Assembly (NCBI RefSeq): GCF_000004075.3
Contig: NC_026659.2
Location: 22,214,272-22,278,271 of the forward strand
Source of the DNA: Cucumis sativus
Lineage: Eukaryota > Streptophyta > Magnoliopsida > Cucurbitales > Cucurbitaceae
Reading direction: 5' to 3'
Length of the DNA stretch: 64,000 nucleotides
Shown: piece by piece, positions 53,292 to 64,000 of the stretch
How positions within the stretch are numbered: the first letter of the stretch is position 1
Layout of the letters: every line of letters begins with the position of its first letter
Translations under genes and position numbers: made by a program
Notes under the pieces: generated by a model
Seen by the model: only the letters and a program-made list of their open reading frames with translations
Databases searched by the model: none
Told to the model about the DNA's origin: nothing

Positions 53292-55191
53292 GGCAGTTGA
53301 GGTTTTCGGCTGTCAGACTCTGGACCGTGGGTGAAGTTTGGTGATGATAGGGGGTATAGTTTGTTTTTCTAAAGATGTGTCGTTAGCAGCAGAACAGTTT
53401 GCCAGACTTCTATATGTACTCTCTGTTTGTATACTTGCGGCTTGATCTAAAATTATCTAACCTTGTTATAGTTTCTTTGGAGAAGTTAATCTTGTCATAA
53501 TTTCCATCACTTTGCTTTAGAGATCTCCATTGTCTCTCTACTTGGGTATGGAGTTCAGTGGGAGAATCTCGTTTGTGCCAATCTGGCTCATTAATTTCCT
53601 CTGTGGTACAAATGTCGTTCGAGTTTAGCTGGCGGATGCTGGCTCACCAATACAGATCAGGTCCCTCTTCCTAAATTTGGTGAAGTTCTAAAATCAAGTG
53701 CAATAGGTTTATCTTTATGAAGTTGCTCTCTCTTTTTGCTTGAAGGAATGTAGGGCGGAACTTTCAAGAATCCATTAAAATCTGAATTGTCTCAATTTGA
53801 TGTAAATGCCAATGTCCTCTTGCCTCTAACTTTAATAACATCATTTTCTTTTAGGGTCTTGAAAAGATGGACACCACCCCACACCCATTTACAAACCTGA
53901 TCATAGGTTCCTTAAATTTGCTTATGGATAGTGTTGCCTCCTTTAAACTTCAGCCATTGAATTTGGAAACTGCTTCATGGATTAGTAGTTTTTCTTCAAA
54001 ACTCATCAGAAATTTTATTGACTTTAATAATCCATGGACAGCGGAATTATTCATCCTTGTTCGGTTTTACTGCTGTGTTTCTGTATGATATGGATTGAAG
54101 CCATCAACATTATGATTCTGTATGCAACTGTTAATCAGGTAGCACTTTGGAGACATATAACCAGTTGTATCTTTGCAACTCGAAGCCAGCCAACTACACG
54201 AATTTGTAATAGCTAAATTTCATACAAGTTGAAGTTCAGTTCATAATGGGTTTGGTATGACTTTTTAAGTGCTTAATTAAAACCAATGTGTTTTTTTTTT
54301 AGTGAAAATAATTGTATTTTTAAGGGGGGTGGTTGATGTTTCATGATCATATTCAAATGCTTAATTTGATGTAGTCTTATGTTTTGGTTCAAACTTTGGA
54401 TTTTTTCCCCCTTGGCTGTGTTGTGCATAAAGTTTTGTAAGTAAATTATATTTACCATGAGTCTATATTTTTATGAATGACTTGATTTTTAGAATAGTTA
54501 CATCTTTTGTGTGTGTGTGTGTGCGTTTTTGTTTTTGGTAAATGTACATTTGTTAGTGATCATTATTCTAAATTGTTCATATTTTTAAAAATTAACTTTC
54601 CAAAGACCTCTGGATTAATACATCTCTGTGGTTGAAATTTCGCATTGATGAACACAATTTCTTCAAAACTTTTTTTTCTTTCAAAGGATGTAGATGAATC
54701 TTTTTTTTACAAAAAAGAAAAACATTTATTACCATTACAAAATATCAATGTATTGAATACCATTATCCATTCATTAACACCATTGCCATCCTTTTTTCTT
54801 TTAATTCATAAACATCCAACATGGTAAACGAGTGTTGAAAACGATTCCTGTAAACTTCTATTTAAAACCCTAGTGACCTAAAGCCTACTATATTGATTGA
54901 TTACATAACTTTATATATATGTATATGCATAAAAAAAAAAAAAGTCATATTTATCCTTTAAACTTTACCTCCTTTTTCTACTTACCCAAAAACTGCCTTC
55001 CCCATCATTTGACCAATTGATGTATGTCATGCAGAGAATGGAAAATTGGAAAACATCATGTTATTCTATAGTGAACACTCATGCATACATACATACATAC
55101 AAATTGAGAGTTAGGTAAAATATTTTGAAAGGTCTTTAAAATTACATGAAAAAATGAACAGTTTTCTTCCTATGGTTTGGGTTGCCCTGTC
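53292..55191. other. ARF1 3' flank and intergenic DNA
   Basis: The first 200 bp are probable 3' UTR. About 53500-54200 has a more balanced composition and contains short open frames (for example 53867-54088), but no family was recognised. It may be extended 3' UTR or a decayed sequence. A GT dinucleotide run lies near 54511-54525. The rest is AT-rich. Confidence 0.4.
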
Positions 55192-55199
55192 TATATATA
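55192..55199 (+). promoter_or_regulatory. TATA box of the MYB21-like gene
   Basis: TATATATA followed by AGCC lies 104 nt upstream of the ATG at 55296, giving an expected 5' UTR of about 70 nt. Confidence 0.7.
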
Positions 55200-55295
55200 A
55201 GCCACTTAACCCCACCCCTACTTCTTATTAGTAGCTTCCTACCACTTCTCTCTCTCTTAAGGAAAAACCAGAAGAAAGTTTTGAGAATAGAGAAA

Positions 55296-56657
55296 ATGGG
55301 TACAGAGAGATTAAGTTCTTCTCAGGATGATGATGAAGTGAGAAAGGGGCCATGGACAATGGAAGAAGACTCAATGCTGATGAATTACATTGCCAATCAT
55401 GGTGAAGGAGTTTGGAATTCACTGGCCAAGGCTGCAGGTAAATTCTCTCTGTTTTCTTGGCATAGATATCTTTGCTTTCTTATGCTGAAGGGGAACTCTG
55501 CTGTTTTGAATTTGTAGGTCTTAAGCGTACTGGGAAGAGTTGTCGACTCCGGTGGCTGAACTATCTCCGGCCTGATGTTCGGAGAGGTAATATAACTCCT
55601 GAAGAACAGCTATTGATCATGGAGTTGCATTCTAAATGGGGTAACAGGTCAGTTTTCTTGATCATGTGAGCTAAACTTGTAAGAAATAGTTTTGTAACTT
55701 CGTTTTTCTTATGTTCTTTCGAGTTATTGATAGACGATAGTTATCGATTGTACACTTACGAGGACAAAGAGTGTCTTCATTAGTTTTGAAAATTAAGTTA
55801 TTTGTGAGAACAACTAACGAAAAGTTTACGGTTTTCTGTTTTGATTAATGCATAGTTACCTGAATTTTTTTATGGTCTTTCTGTTCTGAAAAAACAGTTC
55901 CTAATTGACATATATCTGTCATGAACATAAATGGTTTTATGAACATACAAATACAAGTTTTTAGGAATGTATGACATGGAAAGCAAGATCTTCTCTATGT
56001 ACAAAATACCATTTTGGATGGCTTTAATGCACGTTTTAAAAACCTTATAAAGGAAGAATAAAGTAATGAAAACTTTCCATTTTTAGCTGAACCCTCTGCT
56101 GTAGTTAGCATTTCCTTTTCACAAAAAGGAAAAAACAAAAAGGCCTTTTGTTATTTTTATTTTGTATGCATTTCTTTTCCAAAAGAATATGGGAAAATAG
56201 TGAAGATCAATGTCTTCAATAACAGTACTCAAAGCATTAACAATTTTGTAATTACTTTCCCAATGTGAATAAAGCTAAATGTTGAAGATAAAACAGGTGG
56301 TCAAAAATTGCAAGGCACCTCCCCGGAAGAACAGATAACGAGATAAAGAACTACTGGAGGACGAGGATACAAAAGCATATCAAGCAGCAGGAGGAAGTTG
56401 AGAGAGTTCGTGACCAGATGATATCAATTGGTAGCTGTTCGGAGACGAATGACGACTGTGCCATCAGTCCGTGGAGCCAAGTTTCGAGCTTTAGTAACGT
56501 TGCAGAGCCAATGGAAATCAGCCATGACTATTTCCCTTCATCTCAAGGGGATATGGAGGCTATGGGCTATCAACAGACAAGTTGGGATCGTGGGGATGGG
56601 GCAAATGACAACTACTGGAGCATGGAGGATCTTTGGTCAATGCAATTACTTGATTGA
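55296..56657 (+). CDS. MYB21: R2R3-MYB transcription factor, subgroup 19 (MYB21/MYB24/MYB57 type), 3 exons, 210 aa
   Basis: Nuclear activator. In Arabidopsis, subgroup 19 acts downstream of jasmonate and is bound by JAZ repressors to control stamen filament and petal growth, flavonols and floral volatiles. Exons: 55296-55437, 55518-55647, 56297-56657, with the two intron positions usual for plant R2R3-MYBs. R2 starts [10 protein letters not shown] (16-25) and contains [21 protein letters not shown]3 starts [10 protein letters not shown] and ends with [19 protein letters not shown]. The C-terminus [15 protein letters not shown] is the subgroup 19 activation motif, complete here. The length of 210 aa is typical. 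A possible poly(A) signal AATAAA occurs near 56727. MYB21, MYB24 and MYB57 cannot be told apart without phylogeny. Confidence 0.94.
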
Positions 56658-56729
56658 AATGTTTACAGAGAGGAACAACTTGAACTACCTAGTATTCGGT
56701 TTAAATCATGTATAGTTGAATCTTGAATA

Positions 56730-58800
56730 AAAATTTTCCTTATATATAAATATATCATCTTTTCATGGTACGTTTCAAAGAACTCAACTCTTACAACTCA
56801 CACGAATTCAAGTAGCAATCTCGATACATCTAATTTTGATTCGACTTGGTAGATTAATTATGAGTTATTTCGACGATTATAAATCAACATTCAAACAACA
56901 TATAGTATTTCCTTTCAAAACAACACATACAAAGAAACTCGACAACTCTTATGTCCATACGTCGTTTTCGTGTATGAGCATATGGAAGGGAGTAGTTGGG
57001 ATGTTAGAATGGCATCTTTTGAGAGGAATTTCCTCACATGTTTTTATCATCAAAGTTTTGACAGCTCTTTTTGTAAATGTGATAAAGTCTAAATGTGGTT
57101 CATTATACCTAAGAGAGATTGAGGATAATGTTGTTTCATGTTGAGCTTTAAATTTTGTAGCTTCTGCTTTTAAATTAGCCTAATCTCATGTGTTGCTTTT
57201 AAAACAATGATGCCATTTTCTTTTTCCTCTTTTAGTAGTAATTTTGAAATTATTTCCTCAAAATATGGAAAAAAATTTGAAAATAAAAACTCTTTTGTGT
57301 GAAGAAATAGTAAGTGAATTTCCACATAAATGTTCTTTCAACATTTCTTTTTCAATAAGTTGAAAACCATCACAAATGGAGTAAAAGAAAGTATTCTCCT
57401 TCTACCTCTAACCTCTAACCTCTACTTTATACTCTATACTACTTGGTGGTCTCCTCAATTTATTTCCAACTTTTTAAATAAATAAATAAATAAAAGATTA
57501 AAAAAAATAACATCGTCTAGTAGTAATTAACAACTATAACATACACGAGAAGATGATAGTAATTTGTGACATTTAATTATATTTGAAAATATTTTAGACA
57601 AAATTAGGGTTTTTTTTTTAAAGAGAAGAGATGGAAGACCATACTACACAAAATTATAATACTAAAACAGCTTTATTCAACAAACTTAAATGTGATGAGG
57701 GAGGGTAGCCAAGCCACATGCCTACAACCCTTTACTAATATTTTTGAACTTTAATAAGCTCATTTAATTAGAATTTAAATAGTAATAAACAATACACTGA
57801 TTATAAATTAGAATCTTTATCAAGTGGAGAAGAATTAACAAGTAAATGGTTTGTACACTATACTTCATTAAATTCAAATTTATGATGAAAGAAAAATGAG
57901 ATTTGACTTAAACAAAATGCCAAGATTTAAATAATTATTTTTTTTCCTTTTGTTAACAATTAAATCAGATTCACAATAAAATAAAATAAAATGTAAGTTT
58001 TTATTAAGTGGAAATATATGTGGTCTATATTGCTCAAAAGAAAAATGTTGGGGTGCAAGTGCTATGATGTTCTTACCATGTGCACTCCTTCAATCTACCT
58101 ATCAAAATTTGATCATTATCTCTAAAACCATAAAACTTCTATAAATATTTATAAATATAACAAACTTCTATAATTACATTATTAAATATCTTGCTTTATA
58201 ATCTTTTTTTAATGATAAATATTATTTTTAAAATCTCAAATTAGCTATAATAATACTATTTCACAATTGTTTATTTATTATGGTTTTTACTATCTTAAAT
58301 TTATTGTTCTTTTGATTATTGGCGATAAGGTTTACTATTTTAATTTGTGTTAGAATAGTATATACTTCAAACCGAAAGTAGGAAAATTCGAAGAGTAAAT
58401 ATGATACTATCTTAATATTTTTGCACTTGATGATACATTATTTTTATTGATCAATGTTTTTCCAAGCTAAAATTTTCATTCCTTCATCGTGTTGAGGTTA
58501 TTTTCAAATAAAAAAAATTAATACATTGAATACCAATTTCTTTCTATATTTCTCTCCAATATTAATACTTGCAATTCCACCAAATGTCACTATTTCTAGG
58601 TAACTTGACGAGTAGAAGATGACATTACTAAAACACCATGTTTGCTTAATATATGACTTGAGAACTGTTGGATGTTTAATAAGATTGACACATGTTGGAA
58701 ATTAAGTATTTAAGTATTAGGACACGTGGCTTGAGGCATCTATATATTATTTAATATTTATATTACGATAAAATATTTTATTGAGAAATTATATTAAATT
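56730..58800. other. intergenic DNA downstream of the MYB21-like gene
   Basis: AT-rich with no supportable gene. The 102-codon open frame at 56836-57144 matches no family I know. A short CTCTAAC tandem lies near 57405-57428 and AATAAATA runs near 57478. Confidence 0.5.
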
Positions 58801-58804
58801 ACAA

Positions 58805-58985
58805 AACTAATAAAAGTATTTACAAATATATAAAAAAAAGTAGTATATTAGTTATAAATTGTGATAACATTTGAGTTAGATTCTATTAATGTATATCAAT
58901 ATTTATCAATAATAATAATCTATTGATGATATCTTTCGGCATCTATCAATAATATTATGTTGTGTTTATAAATAGTTTGGTTCAT
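58805..58985. repeat. palindromic MITE-like copy, AATATAGCAAAAT family
   Basis: GTATTTACAAATATATAAAAAAA on the left and TTGTGTTTATAAATAG on the right flank a core with TATCAATAATAATAATCTATT and GCATCTATCAATAAT. It is a diverged member of the family described at 17555. Confidence 0.4.
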
Positions 58986-59258
58986 CAGAACAAGTCTGAT
59001 GTATTATCGAACATTTGACTTTAAAATTTTATTTGGAGGAAGGAATGAAGTGTTTAATTGTATGATCTCATGTAAAACACATTAAATTAAGATTGTAAGT
59101 TGTAAATGAAGTTTAAGTGCTCCTTAATAAAAGTAATAAATATATCTATAATGTTGTTTAATATCAACCCATGCTCCTAATATTTTGGGTTATATAAAAT
59201 CAAATTACTAATATAACCGTATCAATTCAAATTCTAAATTTTCGTACGAGAGTAGGAG

Positions 59259-59761
59259 TTAGGTATGTTCATAAAATATTTGAAAATACAATTAATTTAA
59301 CAAATCAAATCAAATCGTAATCGATTGCATGCAGTTCGGTGTCGTTTATGTTATTGTTGAAATCACTTCTTATGCAGTTCGATTTAGTTTAATGTTTCAA
59401 ACCGAATCGAATCGCTTCATTTAAAAAAATTAAATAAATTTAAAGAAATGTTCATAAAATTTTTGTTTTTAAAACTGGGTTAAATATGTTGACCCGAGAT
59501 CTACTGAGATCTAAAATAGAAAAAAGAAATTCATAGAATTAGATGCTTTGGTGACTAAAGATTGTTCGGACTTTAAAAAAAGGCAAATTTTATCAAACTC
59601 AATGTTTTGGTACTCTGAAATTCTCCGAAATTTAAACCAAACTAAAACCGAACTACATGTGGTTCGATTTGACGGTATGGTTCAGTTTCGTATGAGATTT
59701 TTTTACATTTTGCGAATCGGTGCAGTTTTAGCTTGAAACAGAAGAAGTATGAACACCCTTA
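59259..59761. mobile_element. 497-bp MITE with TTA target duplication (PIF/Harbinger-like)
   Basis: The left end GGTATGTTCATA (59262) and the reverse-complemented right end GGGTGTTCATA (ending 59758) are imperfect inverted repeats. TTA stands on both sides (59259-59261 and 59759-59761), as PIF/Harbinger insertion would leave. The interior is rich in AACCGAA and GGTTCG words (GTTCGATTTGACGG, CGAATCGAATCG). No protein is encoded. Confidence 0.5.
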
Positions 59762-59769
59762 ATATGAAC

Positions 59770-60280
59770 TTACATTGTTTTCTAAATTTCAAGTATAGTG
59801 TGAAATCTATCATTAAGTGATCAATTAAATTTTTAAATTTTTGTTAACAAATCAATTTATACTATTTATTAGTTACTTTGGAAAATCATTTTAGACCATT
59901 TCAAAATTATTTAAACGTATTAATTGATCTCAAGTGTATGTGGACATTTCCGAAATAGACTATTAGAGTAATTGCATAAACTATGTATATTCAAAAGAAA
60001 ATTTTGTGTAAGAATCTAACCTAATTCATTTATGGAAGTTTAATTAATGCAATTTAAATTTTTATCTAATGGCCTTTTTAAAAGTCTAAATTGAAACACT
60101 TATAAACTTTTAGAGTTTAAATTTAATTTTTATCTTTTATTTATTATAATTTTTTTAGTGTAATGGAGGGGAGGAATTTGAACCCTAAACTTTTTGGTTC
60201 ATGGCATCACTTCTATGTTAGTTGAACAAAATTCTTTTTTATAAAATTAACAAATTGTAATTTAGAAATTTAAATAAGCA
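59770..60280. other. AT-rich intergenic DNA
   Basis: No feature was recognised apart from scattered short inverted words. A phrase near 60170-60195 looks like part of a repeat (GAGGAATTTGAACCC) but has no tRNA structure. Confidence 0.4.
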
Positions 60281-60655
60281 AACTAACTTTGAAAGAGTGT
60301 ATCAATTTAAATCCTAAACTAATAGTTGGAGATTGTATCAGTTTAAACTCTAATTAAACTAATAATTTAATCAATTTAAATCTAATTAAACTAATAATTT
60401 TATCAATTTAAGCATTAATTGAAAATCTAAACTTTCATAAATGCATTAATTAAAACTCTAAACTTTTATAAATGCATCAATTTAAGCTTCAACTTTTTTA
60501 GGAGCGTTCAAGTAAAGCATAGTAGAGGATTTGGATTAATACATATGAATAAAAGCTTAGAGTTTAAATGGATGCATTTGTAAAAGTTTAAAGTTGAAAT
60601 TAATATAATAATTAGTTTAGAGTTTGAATCGATACAAATCAAACCAATTTAAAGT
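60281..60655. repeat. foldback element, copy B of a shared family
   Basis: The ends AACTTTGAAAGAGTGTATCA and, reverse complemented on the right, AACTTTAAATTGGTTTGATT converge on ATCAATTTAA/ATCGATTCAAA. The centre AGGAGCGTTCAAGTAAAGCA (from 60500) matches the centre of copy A at 33861-34123. Internal short tandem units (AAATGCATCAATTTAA-like) make it longer than copy A. Confidence 0.5.
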
Positions 60656-61554
60656 TTTATTTTTATAAAAACAGGATAGATTTAACATGAAAATTTGGTT
60701 CATAGCTGTTTATTGGAAATAAATAATAAGCTATCAAATGGTGTGTTCATTACTAATTTAGTTTTCTTTCCTAAAAAAAACAGATACCAAAACAAGTTTG
60801 TGAAAAATACCCATTTTGGTACATATTAAATTGAAATAAAATTACATCCCTCTCAAACTTAGAGATTAAATTAAAATTAAACTAACATTCCCAAATATAT
60901 AAATTAAATAGAAACTAATTCAAACACTAAACATTTTTAAAAATAACAAAATAAGTTAAAATATTTACCTCAAAATTTTAGATTTTATCTATTTTTTTTT
61001 TTTTTTGTAAAATTTGCTATTTTTAAAATTCTCCAAAAAAATTATTTTTGTTTTCAACATTTTTTCTTTTAAGTAAAAATCATCGTTAGAATCAATAATG
61101 AAAATTTAACTGTAAATCTTATTTATTTAGAGTTTTTAGCATGTCAAAATCAACATACCTAAATTGATTGAAATTAAAGATTTTGTGTAGTGAACTTTGA
61201 TTAGATGAATAAAAATAAATTTGCATTATTAATTGATTCAAAAGATTTGAGCATGAAAATTTGAAATAAAATGAATATAGAAATATTCGTTCAAATTTAA
61301 ATACTAAAGTAAGTTTGTTTGTTTGTTTATTGATATTATATATATATATTTGTATGAGAACACATATTCTAGTTTAGTAGTACATAAAGTTAATGCTCGA
61401 AAATGTGATGTTCAAAGTTTAGGAATTTGTTTGGCTCCAATTATAATATGAAATCTCCTCACGAAAAGTAAAAAATTCTATGTTTGCTTCTTTTTGTTCT
61501 TTCTTATAAGAAATTGAATTTATTTAAAAAGAATATATATAATGATGAAATGTT

Positions 61555-61735
61555 TTAAATATAGAAAAATGAACTAAAATGTGTATAAATATAACAAAAT
61601 TTCCGAATTTGTTAATGAATAGAAACATAAATAAACTTTTATCGATGTCAATTAGTGATATTGAGATGAATACTAATAGATGATGAAATTTTGATATATT
61701 TATAAATATTTTAGACGATTTTTTTATTTTAAATA
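61555..61735. repeat. palindromic MITE-like copy, AATATAGCAAAAT family
   Basis: GTGTATAAATATAACAAAATTTC on the left is mirrored by GAAATTTTGATATATTTATA on the right. The loop contains TATCGATGTCAATTAGTGAT. The open frame on the minus strand across it is not a gene. Confidence 0.5.
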
Positions 61736-61739
61736 ATTT

Positions 61740-64000
61740 CTTACGATAAAAATGAAAAACAAAGTTCATTATACAAGTAAATTTCAAATCCTACCCTAAC
61801 CAATAAAAAATGTAAATAAATTATTTAAAATAACTTCTTATTCAGTGTTTTTGGCTAAATCTTTCTAAAATCAAATTTAAAATTCAAAATGGTATAACTT
61901 TCTTATACAGTGCTCATGTTATGTTATATATAAACACATGTTAATGTATATATTAAAATTAATCACATCCTTTGTTGTGAAACTTTATAGATTAGAATTG
62001 TAAATCCTTTTGAGACTGAAACTCCTAATTCTCACTTACTAATCTCTAAACCAACTTAATATAATGAAGCAAAGAACCCAAGTTTTATAATAAAAAGACA
62101 AAAATAACTCGTTTAAAATGTCATAATAAAGATAGTTTCGTAAAGTATTAAAATTAATCAAAATTTATTAAATATATATATAAAAAATAAATTGAAGTCT
62201 TTGGTAGAAATATCACATTTATTTTTAAAAAGAAAAACAAAAAAAAGTACTCAATTATGATATGCATCCAAGAAAAAGAAAAAGTGCTCAATTATGATTT
62301 ATTCTCATCTATCACAACCAACATGAGATGACACTTTTTTACTAAAAACATAAAGCATCCCAATAAGTCCCCAAAAGTAAAGATGTCAAAGTCTCTAAGT
62401 TGAGAGCATCATTTCAATTAACAAAAACCTACACCTTTTAGAAGAAAAGAAAAAACGTATTTTGGTGTATTCTAAATTGTTGTGTCGTCCGTTATTCAAA
62501 TGTTTAATTATAAGTTATTACATTACATACACTTTTCTTAAAAGAATAAAAATTATTTTTCCTTGTAATAGGAGATACGTGAAAATGGATACACCCAAAT
62601 ATTATATTTTTAAAATCACACATTGAAATTATTATCATTAATATATAGTTATAGTTGCAATAATTCTACTTTCAAACTTTCAAGGGTAGAAATTAGACCC
62701 TCAAACTTATATAATAAAGTGTAAAAATCGTATAAATTTGAGATTCAATTTTTTTATAATCGAAACTTTAAGCATGTAACTGTAGTTAGTGTGAAGATAG
62801 TTTAGAGATACATTTTACAAATTTATAAAGAAATATTCTAGATAGTTTTTTTTTCTTCGTTTTGGACAGCATAGATTTATAATTGTAGGGTAGGGTGTGA
62901 TGAGAATAAAAAATGAAATAACTTCACAATTGAAAAGGCTAAACAAAGGACAAAAGAGAAAAGGGGTAGGGAAAAGGGTCTTTTAGCTTTTTAATATTTG
63001 TTAACAACACCCATATCTGTTGGTATGCAAAAGATCAAAATCCTCACTCTCCTTTCTCTCTTTTATTAACAATAAAGCACATGTTATATGAGCCACAAAA
63101 TTAAAATCATGAAATACATGATATGCACGTGGAACATTTGCATAAACTTTCATCACATGTTATGTTAGGTTCCCCCCATATATTAATTATCTGTATGTTC
63201 TCCTCTTTTAATAATATATGCATATTGCATACCATATATATGCCCACCAATCAGTTTTTCTTCTTAAGAAAAGAAAAGAAAGGACTTTGTATTATTATGT
63301 ATTGAAGTAGTTCTTTTTAGATGGGAAATCAATGTTCAAGAATCTTTAAAATGGGCTAATCTCTCCTTTGGGCGTTTGGGTCTTTTAATCTATGTATGCT
63401 TGGCCCAATTATCAATGTTATGTTAAATTCTCTAAGGAAACTTACATGGGCTGTTTGGAATTCAAGCATATCTACCCAAGTAGGTGTTGTTAAAGATATA
63501 GGAGGTTAATGTGGCTCTTTGAACAAAACACATTATTGTCCATGTAAGTTACTTCTAACATTGAACAAAGAGGATGAATCACCATCAAAGTGATAATGAG
63601 ACAAAGACTTACTTTCTAACATTGAACCATGGAGGTTGGAGGTAGTGGTCGTGGCTAGAGCATGTAGAAAGGGGAAGAGTAAGAGATAAGATTATAATAT
63701 TAGATTAACTATATTAGTCGTATATATGATTTTGAAGATTGTTTTAAAATATTTTGAGACGAAAAAGACATCACACTCAAGTTGTCTATCTAATAATCAT
63801 CATTTCTGTTACAAGATTTGTAATTAAAAGATCTTCCTTCTATTAGTAGATATGATCTTATATTCAGAGAAGATTTTAGGAACTAAGCTTCCATTCTTTA
63901 ATTCAATCACCCATCTTGGTTTGCGAGGCAATTGTTAGATTCTTGGTGGTGGTGTGTGTGCATAGAAATGTAGTTGGACAAGAACCTCTGTGAATCAAGA
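61740..64000. other. AT-rich intergenic DNA to the window end
   Basis: No gene, RNA gene or bounded mobile element could be supported. Around 62690-62760 there is a phrase (AGACCCTCAAACTTATAT) like the interior of the MITE at 17181. The last 400 bp are less AT-rich and might approach a feature beyond the window. Confidence 0.4.

Noticed and set aside
53867..54088. 73-codon open frame downstream of ARF1
   Set aside because: No recognisable domain; probably extended 3' flank or decayed sequence.
56836..57144. 102-codon open frame after the MYB21-like gene
   Set aside because: No family recognised, weak codon character, and no promoter or splice context.
61524..61787. 87-codon minus-strand frame
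   Set aside because: It is AT-rich low-complexity coding potential across a palindromic repeat.

Overview
The window is nuclear DNA of a dicot plant. Genes have many short GT-AG introns, intergenic DNA is very AT-rich, proteins match land-plant families, and intergenic and intronic DNA is full of transposon remnants. The style of the repeats (CACTA, LINE and short palindromic elements) suggests a cucurbit such as cucumber or melon. That assignment is inference from memory and was not searched.

Layout. (1) 1149-9415 (+): a 27-exon meiotic DNA helicase of the MER3/HFM1 (ROCK-N-ROLLERS) family. (2) 10928-16911 (+): organellar NADP-isocitrate dehydrogenase, with a degenerate LINE in intron 3. 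(3) 20453-21941 (+): a 107-residue CPYC-type glutaredoxin with a YCPFC active site. (4) 26350-33483 (+): plastid phosphoenolpyruvate/phosphate translocator (PPT2-like), preceded by a transit-peptide-like upstream ORF and a palindromic pair of G-boxes. (5) 36260-41064: a complete but mutated CACTA (En/Spm) transposon with a 3-bp target duplication. (6) 42838-46364 (-): R2R3-MYB of the MYB98/64/119 type. (7) 50148-53291 (+): ARF1-class small GTPase. (8) 55296-56657 (+): R2R3-MYB of subgroup 19 (MYB21/24/57). Everything from 56.8 to 64 kb is AT-rich intergenic DNA with MITE-like elements and no gene I can support.

The genes are independent eukaryotic transcription units, not an operon. Three belong to families used in reproduction (meiotic crossover, female gametophyte, stamen/petal maturation); I treat this as probably chance. 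I rebuilt exon coordinates by reading splice sites and phase through each gene; all seven gene models close in frame from ATG to stop.

I found no CRISPR array, phage, or clearly new protein system. The points most worth a second look are: the two candidate start codons of the isocitrate dehydrogenase; the leader ORF plus paired G-boxes of the translocator; the long palindrome just after its stop codon; the repeated FDHI motif in the MER3 tail; the CACTA element whose downstream ORF is broken by three stops, each one C-to-T change from an expected sense codon; and several short nonautonomous elements with visible target-site duplications or shared cores.
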